From assembly GCA_030549495.1 (NCBI GenBank), contig JAUIRK010000971.1:734501-798500 (forward strand): 64,000 nt of DNA, written 5' to 3'. Shown here one piece after another: positions 32,261 through 44,019 of this stretch. A model generated the notes under the pieces. The model was not told the DNA's origin and did not search any database. It saw only the letters and a list, made by a program, of their open reading frames with translations. The stretch is from Nectonema munidae. Its lineage: Eukaryota; Nematomorpha; Nectonematoida; Nectonematidae. The stretch's first letter is position 1, and each line of letters starts with the position of its first letter. The position numbers were made by a program, and so were the translations under genes.

Positions 32261-33950
32261 CAGGGGTGGGGAAATTTTTTTGGAGTAAAGGCCACATTAG
32301 GACCGTACACTCGGCATAAAGGCCGCAAACAATAAATTTGTAATTTCTTATATAATAGTAATTCTTCAGCTATTGGTAACATAATTACATTTTAATTTGC
32401 ATGAAAATGTAAACACATTACAAAGAATACATAAAAGTGTATTATTCAGTTACTATATTAATCATTTGATGACCTCACTGAGATTGTTTCTGTTGAACCA
32501 CCATTGGAATATTTGGTTTTAACAGGAAGGTTTTGAGCTTTACTTGGTTTTCATCTGTCATCTGAGACCTGAAAGCATTCTCGATTTGTCTCGTGTAAGA
32601 GAATGTTGATTCACAGAAATTTATACCATGGAGAAACACGATATCAATCGACGAGCATATTGACGGAGGCGGGAATACTCTGCGGTTCGCTTCCATTTTT
32701 GGCGCCATCTTCTTTATTATCTAAAGGCGATTTAACAATTTTATCTTCAGATAACTCGATGAACTCCATTTGAAACTCTTCTGGTGCTTCAGAAAAGTCA
32801 AGTATCTGAGGTTGGAAAGCTAGCTTTATCTAATTCTTCTAAAAATCATTGAATCTTTCATCATATTCCTTGTTCAGTGAATCGAAAACTGTTTGGTATC
32901 TTTCAGAAGATTGTGTCTTATTTTATTTCATTCATTACCTTTGTTAACTCGAGAAAAAGATTTTCTAAAAGTTTGGACTTTTCAAGTAGTGATCGAAAAA
33001 AGACAACTTCTTCCTAAATGCCAGAATTTTTTGCCACATATCGTAAATAGAGTTATTTTTACCCTGCAGAGAAACATTTAACTCATTCTGCTTTGACACA
33101 TTACACAGAAAGGCGCAACATCTTGAAGGAAATTAGCATTCGATAATTCGCATATTTGATCGTTCTCACAACAGAGTTCAATTATTTTCTCACGCAAAGT
33201 CAAAATTTTCATTAAAATTTAACATCGTAATAACCAGCGCACTTTTGAATGGTTGGGCAAATCTACACTGATGATCTTATCCTCCAAAATGAGCGAGCAT
33301 GTGTCGAAACTGGCGAGGCCTCATAGCATTTACTCGGATAAAGTTTACTAAAAGACTGTCCTTTCTAAAAGCTAACATTTTTTTCCAGGTGAGGTACTTA
33401 TTGTCCATAGGAGTACTATAATGCTCGTGTGCATTGTATTTCTTTACTGTTGAAATTACTGTTTCACATAGCAAGCCCTGCATTTTATCATTATTTGATC
33501 CAACAAAAATTCCAATTCACCAGGCTCTATTTTCTTCCTTCAATGTTCATTTTAATTTGTTTGACATAAACGCATACAACACCCACAAACACACCACACA
33601 AAAACATACGAACACATACTGAAACACACACCCTACAAATACATAAAGAGGAATAGAGAAGCATAAAAAAAACACACACCCAGACGCGTACAGACAGACA
33701 TAGAAACACATGCCTACATCTGGCTGCACTGTACTGTATTCGTATGTACAGCTCTTTGATGCCACAAGATTCAACGCCTCAAACAATTTGTTACGCTACT
33801 AGTGCTATTTATCTATATCATGCTCCGATATTAAACTTTATAACTTCAAAAGTATATTTTTCATATTTTATATAATTTTAGAGATTTTTCTTAACAGACC
33901 ACAGAAGGCCGCACTTTATGGCTCACAAGGCCGCAGGTTCCCCATCCCTG
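32261..33950 (-). mobile_element. hAT element, 1.7 kb, decayed transposase
   Basis: Ends are CAGGGGTGGGGAA and TTCCCCATCCCTG with sub-terminal AAGGCCGCA-like repeats on both sides. Flanks ACCTAGCA and ACCTTGTA match at six of eight bases, a worn target duplication. The minus strand carries transposase remnants: 33483-33277 (MQGLLCETVISTVKKYNAHE) and the C-terminal FPPPSICSSIDIVFLHGINF plus CESTFSYTRQIENAFRSQMT (32708-32475), the hAT dimerisation region of the GTF2IRD2/ZBED type. Many breaks are present. A CA-rich patch occupies 33580-33700. Confidence 0.8.
33580..33700. repeat. ACACA-rich simple sequence
   Basis: Interrupted CA-rich microsatellite-like sequence, with repeated ACACA, CACAC and AACACAC words, lying inside the 1.7-kb hAT element. 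Open frames across it are artefacts of the repeat. Confidence 0.7.
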
Positions 33951-33958
33951 ACCTTGTA

Positions 33959-34543
33959 TGTAGCACTTTGTCTACTTTCGAATCTTTGTTTATATGCTCA
34001 TACATGTATGTCTATCGATGGGTCCTCGCTTAGAGTTCAAAGATACTCCGTCGTTAAGCGAGGACGGTCTGTATTTATTCCTCTCTACATTAAGTTAACG
34101 AAAAAATAGTATTTAAAAAATAAAATAATACTTTTTCATCTTAAAGGTCAGTAATGGAGGTCAATTTTGATGACTTTAGTAACTTCATAGATGTTTTTAG
34201 AAAAAGACATCATATTTTAATAAAAGAGAGTTATTTTTAATGCTAAAATATTGTTTTTAATCAAAAATTGGCTACTTGCATATTTTAATTATTGAATTTA
34301 ATATTGTATTTCTTGTGCTTATTTTCTCTCCCATATTTTAAATAAACTAAAAAATAAAAGGATTCTTCTACATGGGGTCAATATAGGTCAACATATTCTT
34401 TTATCACGTTAGTAACTTTATCAATGTTTTTAAAAAAGGATGTCAAATTAATAAAAGAGGTAAATCGATTCAGCCAAAATTACGAAATCTTTTAATTATA
34501 ATTTGCACCAATCGAAATAACTTATTGTTAAAATTATTTGGCA
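33959..34543. other. spacer with a short hairpin
   Basis: CCTCGCTTAGAG and TTAAGCGAGGACGGTCTG (34019-34073) form a hairpin and resemble a pogo/Tigger-type terminal sequence, but no element body follows. The rest is AT-rich. Confidence 0.35.
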
Positions 34544-34681
34544 TTAACCCATTTAAGACCAAGCAAAGCAGACGATATCTAAAAAAACGCAGACGATTTA
34601 TATTCAAAATCATTGAAAAAAGCAGACGAAGATGAAATTACTTATGTTCCAAAATAGGAACATTGGTCGTAAATGGGTTAA
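34544..34681 (+). mobile_element. TTAA MITE, copy D
   Basis: A 138-bp full copy with perfect TTAA at both ends, one base different from copy C. Same orientation as copy C, 2.8 kb away. Confidence 0.9.
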
Positions 34682-34709
34682 TTATTAATATTATTGTTAT
34701 GGGACTCTT

Positions 34710-35332
34710 CAGTCATAGCCCGCGCTAACCAAAATGGGGGGGGGGGGGGGCTGAAACTATACATTATTAAAATACACACTATAACATTTTCCTTTCTAGA
34801 AGCAAATTCGATCAACATCAGAAACAAGAGCTAAAGAAGGTCATAAAAGTAAGAGGATTGAGGAGTATGATTAACTATTATAAAACAAAAGTGAAAGAAG
34901 AAAATCATTTTATTAACAATATATCATTTTTAGAGTAATAAAGCAATTTATATGCCAAACATTCAGCCTTCTTGACTTTTCGTTGAAATAGTTCAAAAAC
35001 TCGAAAACTCTTTTAAGGGTCGAAAAACTTCTCTCGCAGGATGCAGTGCTGATTCCTATTGTTAGAGCATCATGATACTCAAAAAATACTCTAGACAATT
35101 TTATAATATATTTATTGAAACTACCAATGTACAAAGAAAAGACTTCTTCACAAGCGCACTTTATTGGATGTAATTCATTTAAAACTTATTTTATCTTGAA
35201 AAATTGAGTGGTGAGGCTTGGAAAATTGAGTGAGGGTGAGTGGTGGATGGGGCGGGGGGGGGGGGGGCTCAGGTCAAAAATGGGGGGGGGGGGGGCTCAA
35301 GCCCCAAAAATAAATAGGGTGCGCGGGCCCTG
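34710..35332 (-). mobile_element. hAT remnant with C-terminal dimerisation domain
   Basis: The two ends share AGCCCGCGC (left) and GCGCGGGCCCTG (right), each next to a long G run and TCAAGCCCC-like sequence. The minus strand 35134-34913 encodes LTIGISTASCERSFSTLKRV, the hAT dimerisation motif, then FNEKSRRLNVWHINCFI. Upstream transposase is missing, so this is an internally deleted copy. No clean 8-bp duplication could be found. Confidence 0.6.
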
Positions 35333-36018
35333 CATCTCTACACGTCTTTAGCCCACTCATCAGGTTGCTACCGACATAATTGTTTTTTAAAATACTATAA
35401 ATCTTCATGCGTGTTTACACCATTGGTATTTATTGATGTATCATCGATGCATGCATAAATCTTTGCTCTTGAACTATTGACATTCAAGGTTTAATCGGCG
35501 CATCGCTAAAACCACTACATTTAGAAAAAGATTACAGCTTGCGTTCCTCTACCTTTGTGCTTAGTTGTTATGGAACTAGAATATCTCCCTTTTCAGAAAA
35601 TATGTTAGGTGAAGGAATAAATTAAAAACGTGAAAAAGCAAATTTATTTCGAAAAAGTAAGATTGAGGAAAGTAGATAAGGCTTTATGATTTCTAGGATT
35701 CTAAAAAAAATTTTTTTTAGATATATATATGATAGAAATATCCCTCGCATACATCTCACAAAACAAATACGGTTTGAATATTTGGGGTTATTCTGACCCA
35801 AAAAAGATATAGGCGTATCTATATTTGTAAGCAAGAAATAGTGTATTGATATTTAAGATATTTTAAAACAATTATATAATACAAGCATTGCAATAAAATT
35901 TATCTTGGCAAATGAGTTTTGAACATTAGAAGATCAAGAATTTCTTGATACAAAAAAGTAAAAATATTATTTTGAGAAAATTTTTCTCCATTTATAGTAT
36001 TAATTTCTTGGTTTAAAA
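35333..36018. other. AT-rich, nothing recognised
   Basis: No supportable gene. Confidence 0.4.
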
Positions 36019-36091
36019 GTTATTGAAAAAAGCAGACGAAGATGAAATTACTTATGTTCCCAAATGGGAACATTGGGACTTAATGGGTTAA
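36019..36091 (+). mobile_element. TTAA MITE, copy E, 5'-truncated
   Basis: Right half of the MITE only: ATTGAAAAAAGCAGACGAAG, GTTCCCAAATGGGAAC and the end TTAATGGGTTAA. The left half is missing. Its palindrome resembles copy A more than copies C and D, so the family has at least two subtypes. Confidence 0.75.
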
Positions 36092-36289
36092 CCCTATTAG
36101 TGCTCATTTTCATGGTAGTTGAATGTCTCTTTAATGTCCAAAACTGTCAATCAAAATCAAAAATTAAAATTTTTCAGCAAAATTTTGACATTATCTGTAC
36201 TTAACCTTATAACTTAGGATCTATATTATATAATACCCTGAAAATTTATAATTATGTAGAGTTTGGAACGCATAACACTTTATATATTT

Positions 36290-37860
36290 AATTTTTTCAA
36301 TAATCATGGCTACTTTTTAGAAAATGTCAATCAAAATTTTGATTGATCAAAAATATATCTAATAAAATATACCTTCAAATTTAACATAAAATATATGTTT
36401 TTATACTAAATCGGTCATGCTGTTTTCATTTCTGGACTCATTTTTTACATTTAGGATTTGAAAATAACTATAAGTGTTAATCAAATTTGCGGTTTACTTC
36501 TGAAAATTGTCTCCAAAAACATTCCTTCACATTTTACATAAAATATATGTTTTATACCAAATCGATCATGTTGTTTTCATTTCTGGACTCATTTTTTACA
36601 TTTAGGATTTGAAAATACCTATAGGTGTTAATCAAATTTGCGGTTTACTTCTGAAAATTGTCTCCAAAAACATTCCTCACATTTTACATAAAATATATGT
36701 GTTATACTAAATTGGCCATGCTGGTTTCATTTCTGGACTCATTTTTTACGTTTAGGATGTGAAAATACCTATAAGTGTTAATCAAATTTGCGGTTTACTT
36801 CTGAAAATTGTCTCCAAAAACATTCATTCAAATTTTATAATTAAATATATGTTTTTATACCAATTCAAACATGGTGTTTTCATTTCTGAACTCATTTTTC
36901 ACATTTAGAGGTTTTAAAATATCTGTCAATGTCAATTAAACTTGCGGTTTACTTCTAAAAGCTATCTCCAAAAATATTCTTTCAATTTACATGAAATATA
37001 TGTTTTTATACCAAATCAATCATGTTGTTTTCATTTCTGAACTCATTTTTTACATTTAGGATGTGAAAATATCTATAAGTGTTAATCAAATTTGAGGTTT
37101 ACTCTAAAAATTGTCTCCAAAAACATTCATTCAAATTTTACAATTAAATATGTTTTTATACCAATCAACCATGCTAGTTTCATTTATGGACTCAATTTTT
37201 GCAGTTTGAATTTGAAAATACCTATACGTATCAATCAAATTTGCGTTTAGTTCTAAAATTTGTTTCCAAAAATATTGATTCAAATTTTACATGAAATATA
37301 TGTTTTTAAAGCAAATAGATCATGATAATTTTATTTCTGAACACAGTTTTCGCGTTTAGAGATTTTACTGCTAGTGTCAATCAAATTTGCGGTTTATTTC
37401 TGAAAACTTTATCCCAAAATATTCTCTCTAATTTTACATGAAATATATGTTTTTATACTAATTCGACCATGATAATTTTTATTTCTGAAATCATTTTTTT
37501 GCATTTAGAGGTTTTAAATGTCTGAAAGTGTCAATCAAATGTTCGATTTACGTCTAATGTCTACAGAAATATTTTTGAAATTTAAATAAAATATCTGTTT
37601 TTATGCCAAATGGAAGATGCTGGTTTCATTTTTGGACTCAGCTGTGGCATTTATGGTTTTAAAATATCTGAAAGCTTCAATCAGATTTGCGGTTTACTTC
37701 TAGATATTGTCTTCAAAAATATTTTCAAAAAAATTAAATATCTGTTTTATAAGAAATCGACTATACTTATTTTATTTCTGTACTGGATTTTGGATAATAC
37801 GGTTAAAAAATATCTCGAAGTGGCAATTGAATTAGTAATGTATGCCTGAAACTCAGTTCT
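36290..37860. repeat. tandem satellite, ~150-bp unit, ~10 copies
   Basis: The landmark CATG(C/T)TGTTTTCATTTCTGG recurs at about 36415, 36567, 36716, 36869, 37020, 37168, 37320, 37468, 37617 and 37770, spacing 148-153. Each unit also carries TCAATCAAATTTGCGGTTTA and TGTCTCCAAAAACATT. The middle units are most alike and the outer ones, particularly the right ones, are more diverged, which is the usual decay pattern at satellite edges. There is no coding capacity. Confidence 0.9.
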
Positions 37861-38934
37861 GTAAAAAATTTTATAAAAATGGCCGCATATTAGGTATATA
37901 GTAAAAATATACTTTTTTTTTAATATATTTTGGCTTATAATACTTTCTACAATCATATTGAGAATTAAATATTTATTAAAAAAAAAACAAAACGTATTAT
38001 AAAATCTTTTGAAAATTTGTATGAGAGAAGGAACCAAGTTGAAAACTAATTGAAAAAAGAACATGTGGTCAAAACAAATTAAAAGAAATATGTATCTTGA
38101 CTAAATGGAATATCTACCATGTTCTAATGAACTAGGAAGTGGTTTAATTATATAATATTAGATGCTTCAAAAAAGATTTTGACTGTGAAAAAGAAGTTCC
38201 TCTTTTACAAATGAAAAATATTTAAATCTATAGCTTATCATCTGGGATTATAATTAACATTTAGCTAAGATGGGTAGGAAATCTGAAAATTTAGAATAGG
38301 TCAGAATTATCAAAAATGGCTCAGATGCCAATATGTGAGAATTTAGTCACTATCAAGATATTTTTAATTTAAATTGAATTTGTCCATCTTTTTCTTTTGC
38401 GTAAAAAAGATAATTTTTTAGATGAAGAACGTGGACCCATTTTTTTATTGAATAATGAACATCACGAATGATTCATCAGAAAAAAACTTTTGAAATGAAA
38501 TTGGTTGACAAATATTCAGGCCTGATAATAAAATACACGATACGGATAAAAAAGTCTAAGGTCATTCAGAAGATTCTTTAATCGGAATGCTTTGAGAGAG
38601 GAAAAAAGTAATTTTATTATTATAAAAAATTTTCGAAGACACATTGAAGAATATAAATTTCTAATGAAAAAAGAGCTACCAAAAAAGGATCATCATGGAA
38701 TGAATAGCAAAATTACATACCGTAAATTATAATATGACGTAGAGACTACGAGCCGATAACGAATTTGTAGCCAAAAAGATGGAGGTCCTATCGAGTTACA
38801 TAAGTTACTGTAGAATATATTTTGAGTGAATTAAACACCTAAAGTTGGTTTATTAAATAAATTAAGAAAATAATTACTAGAGATATACTACAAGTAGAAG
38901 TTATTTTTATGTTTATATTTTTGACATTGATTTA
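37861..38934. other. AT-rich spacer between satellites
   Basis: Nothing recognised. A short open frame on the minus strand (38064-37747) is very AT-rich and overlaps the satellite edge. Confidence 0.4.
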
Positions 38935-40028
38935 CAGGTTTAATCGATTTTTGACAGGTTTTATTGAAAGAATAAAAATTTTGTCAGGTTTGACTAATTT
39001 TTTATAAAAAAAAAGGAATATAACCAGTAAACACAGCCTACTTGAAAATGCCATACACGGTAAACTCATCTCCCTATACTTTTTATTAAACGTAATTCTC
39101 TAATTCAAAAAGCCGTGCCTGATCATTCTTTTTGGGATAAATCAATTTTTTTTGACAGTTTTGATTGATTTTCATAAAAAAATGAATATCACCACTGAAT
39201 TACACATGCTTAAAAATTGGTATATATGTGTAAAAAACTTTATATTATTACTTAGATAAAACGTTTCTTTTTATGAGGTGTCATATATAAATCAATGCTG
39301 TGATAACTTTAATTGCTTTTTATAAAAAATGTATATCACCCCTGAATTACACATGCTTAAAAATTGGTATATATGTGTAAAAAACTTTATATTATTTATT
39401 TCTTAGATAAAAAGTTTCTTTTTATGAGCTGTCATATATAAATCAATGCTGTGATAACTTTAATTGCTTTTTATGAAAAAATGAATATCACCGCTGAATT
39501 CAGCATGCTTGAAAATGCGTGTATATGTGTAAATAACATTATATAATTATTTGGATAAAAAGTTTTTTTTTGAGATGAGCTGTCATATGTAAATAACTTT
39601 TTTGACAGGTTTGAATGATTTTCATAAAAAATGAATATCACCACTGAATTCAGCATGCTTGATAATGGGTATATGTAAAAAACTTTATATACTTATTTAG
39701 ATAAATAGTTCCTTTTTGAGATGAGCTGTCACATTTAGAGCAATTTTTTGACAGGTTTGATTGATTTTTATAAAAAATAAATATCACAACTGAATTCAGC
39801 ATATTTGAAAGTGGGTATACATGTGTAAAAAACTTTATATAATTATTTAGATAAAAAGTTCCTTTTTGAGATGAGCTGTCACATTTAGATCAATTTTTTG
39901 ACAGGTTTGATTGATTTTCATAAAAAAATGAATATCACCACTGAATTCAGCATATTTGAAAATGGGTATACATGTATAAAAAACTTTATATAATTATTTA
40001 AATAAAAATTTCCTTTTTGAGATGAAAT
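38935..40028. repeat. second tandem satellite, ~150-bp unit, ~7 copies
   Basis: The landmark GAATATCACCACTGAATT recurs at about 39184, 39331, 39483, 39633, 39779 and 39930 (spacing 146-152), with a more diverged unit beginning near 39015. Units share GACAGGTTTGATTGATTTTC, AAAAAACTTTATATAATTAT and GAGATGAGCTGTCA. The unit has nearly the same length as the first satellite but no clear sequence similarity to it. Confidence 0.85.
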
Positions 40029-41329
40029 ATATTGAATTTTAACATAAAACTAAATTTTTGAATTTTTTTTTCAATTTTACCTTTTTCGAGTTAAAAATTG
40101 ATCTTAAATAGATGTTTTATTTCTTTTTAAGAAAATGTTTAAAATTTTAATTAACGCCTGAGCTTCAACTTTTAGGCTGAGAGGTAATTAATTTGTACTC
40201 ATCTTATTAACGGGAACAAAAAAAAAGAATAAAAGTTTAAATTATTTGTCTATTTTTATGATGTGAAACAAGTTAAAAACAAGAACAATGTAATGTTATT
40301 TTGTGTTTAATTCTTTTATCATTATAGATAAAAAGCAATTGAATTTTAAAACAAAAACCAGAAATAAACATCGTTGTTTAACTATATTACTATTATATAG
40401 ATGAGACTGTAATCGAAATAATAACAAAAACAGTCAATAAGTTATCATTTTATTTTTGTTATGATGAATTTTCAATAATGTAAAAATTTGATGGAAGTTT
40501 AATATGATTAAAAATAAGTCAACATGACTGGGATTTAAATGGATCCAAAAAAATAAAAAACATCATTACAAAAATAAGTATTTGCCAAATTATCATTTTT
40601 AATTTTCCATTTCTGTTGAAATTATTATCAATGCTTATATGTTAATTTGCGTCGAAATTAAATTTATAGTTTATATTACAAGAAATTGGGCTTCATTATC
40701 TATTTTTTTGTTTTATTTATTTTGACAAACTTATATGAACATTTATACTTATACTTTAAATAAACTACAATATTTTTTTCATATTTTTATTGTTGATATT
40801 ACACCCAATGAAAAAAATACTGATGAATACCCTACACTGTAAACTCTATACTCTCTAAAGACGTTGAACATATAGTTGAAACCAATTTGAGAATTATAAT
40901 TTTGCCTTCTTGGAAATCAATTGTAAAGCTGCATTATATAAATTAAAACCTATATTTTTATGTTGTAAAAGATACTTGAAGAAGATATTTCTATCTCAAA
41001 CTGAAACAATGAAAGATTATTAAATGAAGAGATTTTAGTATAAAAATATTTTCATAAATGAATTTCAAATTTATGTAGCTAGATGTCTTGGGAGCAAATG
41101 TGAATCTCACGAGGTTCGAGACTTAAACTCTGATATTAAGGCTAAGCTAATGGGAATTAGTTCTAAAGGAGTGCAAATTTTTACAAATTGATGCGTACTA
41201 TAGAATGAACGAAGATTTATACTTTTTAAATGAATTTAGTGGTTTCTTTCCTGTTATGGGACTCAAACACGATTTGTTCAATGAAGTAGCTTCGGGTACC
41301 TGAAAGGTGTGGTGAAGCTAATAACCTTT
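40029..41329. other. AT-rich spacer
   Basis: No gene or repeat recognised. Confidence 0.4.
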
Positions 41330-41585
41330 TCGGGGGTCCAATGATTTTTACGGGGTACCAATGGTCTTTGCGGGTACCAATGATCTTTACTGGGGTACCA
41401 ACGATCTTTTTAGGGTATGCGTTCTTTGAGGGGATCCATAATCCCAGTACCAATGATCTAATAGGGGATCATTAAAGGTACCAATGATCTTTATGGGGAC
41501 CTAGAATTCCGGTAACAATGATCTTTGAGGGGACCTAGATTAAATGTACCAATGATCTTAGAGGGGATCTAAAATCACAGTATCT
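41330..41585. repeat. GGTACCAATGATCTTT minisatellite
   Basis: Eight imperfect units around the core GGTACCAATGATCTTTA. The first units are about 24 bp apart, and later ones are separated by longer GGGGACCTAGA-type spacers. It is GC-richer than its surroundings. Open frames on either strand simply translate the repeat. Confidence 0.8.
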
Positions 41586-42044
41586 AGAATTGAGAAGTAT
41601 CCTTCTGGGGATACTGCGTCAACAAATACGAAAGCGTGGTCTCGAGCGAAGCGAGAGACGAAAAGGCTTATCCTAGTAAAAAAAAAATAATAATAAAGAT
41701 AGCAATAAAAAGGAGAAGAAAAGGGTCAAATTTAAGAAGGGCAAAACCAAAAAGTAAGGTTAGGGTTGCTAGAGCCTAAGAAAATTTTTCAAAATGAACA
41801 GTTTGTAGTTGAATAAAGTTTGAGTTTTAAAATTAGATAATCTATAGAAGTAAAAAAGATAGGATGATTTAAAAAAGAATAACATCAACGTTTTCCAATA
41901 AAAAGCTCGTATGCGGACAATTAACAAGTAAATGTTTTGGATCTAACAAATAATTAGTAAAACCCCAAACTTTTTTTAATTAAAATATAAATCTTAAATT
42001 TAGTGCTGACAATTTTTTCATAAATTAATTTTATAAACGATTTC

Positions 42045-44012
42045 TTATTTGTTACCAGTTAGTTTATCTTTTAGTTAGATCTTGGTTGATGAGAGGTTTC
42101 TTAAATAAATTACAATGAAACAATTGCTCATTTCAAACTATTATATACCTTCATTATCCCCTTCAGTTAATCGAAATTCTTGTTCTGAAAATTGAATGAA
42201 TGATGATAAAAATAATAAGAAAATTGATTCAATTATTTTGTTACCAGTTGATCTTTTTGATCTTGGTTGACGAAAAATTTCTTAAATAAATTACAATGAA
42301 ACAATTGCTCATTTCAAACTATTATATACCTTCATTATCCCCTTCAGTTAATAGAAATTCTTCTTCTGAAAATTAAATGAATGATGATAAATAAAATAAT
42401 AAGAAAATTGATTCAATTATTTTGTTACCGACTGATCTTTTTGATCTTGGTTGACGAAAAATTTCTTAAATAAATTACAATGAAATAATTGCTCATTTCA
42501 AACTATTATATACCTTCATTATCCCCTTCTGTTAATCGAAATTCTTGTACTGAAAATTGAATGAATGATGATAAATAAAATAATAAGAAAATTGATTCAA
42601 TTATTTTGTTACCAGTTGATCTTTTTGATCTTGGTTGACGAAAAATTTCTTAAATAAATTACAATGAAACAATTGCTCATTTCAAACTATTATATACCTT
42701 CATTATCCCCTTCAGTTAATCGAAATTCTTGTTCTGAAAATTGAATGAATGATGATAAAAATAATAAGAAAATTGATTCAATTATTTTGTTACCGACTGA
42801 TCTTTTTGATCTTGGTTGTTGAGTAGTTTCTTAAATAAATTACAATGAAACAATTGCTCATTTCAAACTATTTTATACCTTCATTATCCCTTTCAGTTAA
42901 TCGAAATTCTTCTTCTGAAAATTATATGAATGATGATAAATAAAATAATAAGAAAATTGATTCAATTATTTTGTTACCAGTTGATCTTTTTGATCTTGGT
43001 TGACGAAAAATTTCTTAAATAAATTACAATGAAACAATTGCTCATTTCAAACTATTATATACCTTCATTATCCCCTTCAGTTAATCGAAATTCTTGTTCT
43101 GAAAATTGAATGAATAATGATAAATAAAATAATAAGAAAATTGATTCAATTATTTTGTTACCGACTGATCTTTTTGATCTTGGTTGACGAAAAGTTTCTT
43201 AAATAAATTACAATGAAACAATTGCTCATTTCAAACTATTTTATACCTTCATTATCCCCTTCAGTTAATCGAAATTCTTGTTCTGAAAATTGAATGAATG
43301 ATGATAAATAAAATAATAAGAAAATTGATTCAATTATTTTGTTACCGACTGATCTTTTTGATCTTGGTTGACGAAAAGTTTCTTAAATAAATTACAATGA
43401 AACAATTGCTCATTTCAAACTATTTCATACCTTCATTATCCCCTTCAGTTAATCGAAATTCTTGTTCTGAAAATTGAATGAATGATGATAAAAATAATAA
43501 GAAAATTGATTCAATTATTTTGTTACCGACTGATCTTTTTGATCTTGGTTGACGAAAAGTTTCTTAAATAAATTACAATGAAACAATTGCTCATTTCAAA
43601 CTATTATATACCTTCATTATCCCCTTCAGTTAATCGAAATTCTTGTTCTGAAAATTGAATGAATGATGATAAAAATAATAAGAAAATTGATTCAATTATT
43701 TTGTTACCGACTGATCTTTTTGATCTTGGTTGTTGAGTAGTTTCTTAAATAAATTACAATGAAACAATTGCTCATTTCAAACTATTTTATACCTTCATTA
43801 TCCCCTTCAGTTAATCGAAATTCTTGTTCTGAAAATTGAATGAATAATGATAAATAAAATAATAAGAAAATTGATTCAATTATTTTGTTACCGACTGATC
43901 TTTTTGATCTTGGTTGACGAAAAGTTTCTTAAATAAATTACAATGAAACAATTGCTCATTTCAAACTATTTCATACCTTCATTATCCCCTTCAGTTAATC
44001 GAAATTCTTCTA
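42045..44012. repeat. tandem satellite, 181-185-bp unit, 11 copies
   Basis: GTTACC marks unit starts at 42051, 42240, 42424, 42608, 42789, 42973, 43158, 43341, 43522, 43703 and 43887. The last unit is cut short near 44012. Units are very similar (AAATTACAATGAAACAATTG and CCTTCATTATCCCCTTCAGT in nearly all). Variants are a 3-4 base AAAT indel (181 or 184 bp), CAGTTGATC or CGACTGATC near the start, and GACGAAAA or TTGAGTAG before TTTCTTAAA. The TTGAGTAG variant occurs in units 5 and 10, hinting at a five-unit higher-order period. Confidence 0.95.
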
Positions 44013-44019
44013 AAAATAA

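Noticed and set aside
33527-33786. two minus-strand Cys/Val-rich frames
   Set aside because: They translate the CA-rich simple repeat inside a hAT element.
34019-34073. hairpin resembling a pogo-type terminal repeat
   Set aside because: No second end and no element body, so kept only as a note in the spacer.
41226-41453. 75-codon minus-strand frame with repeated VKIIG
   Set aside because: Direct translation of the GGTACCAATGATC minisatellite.
42045-44012. CRISPR-like regular array
   Set aside because: Units are 181-185 bp and similar throughout with no unique spacers, so it is a eukaryotic satellite.
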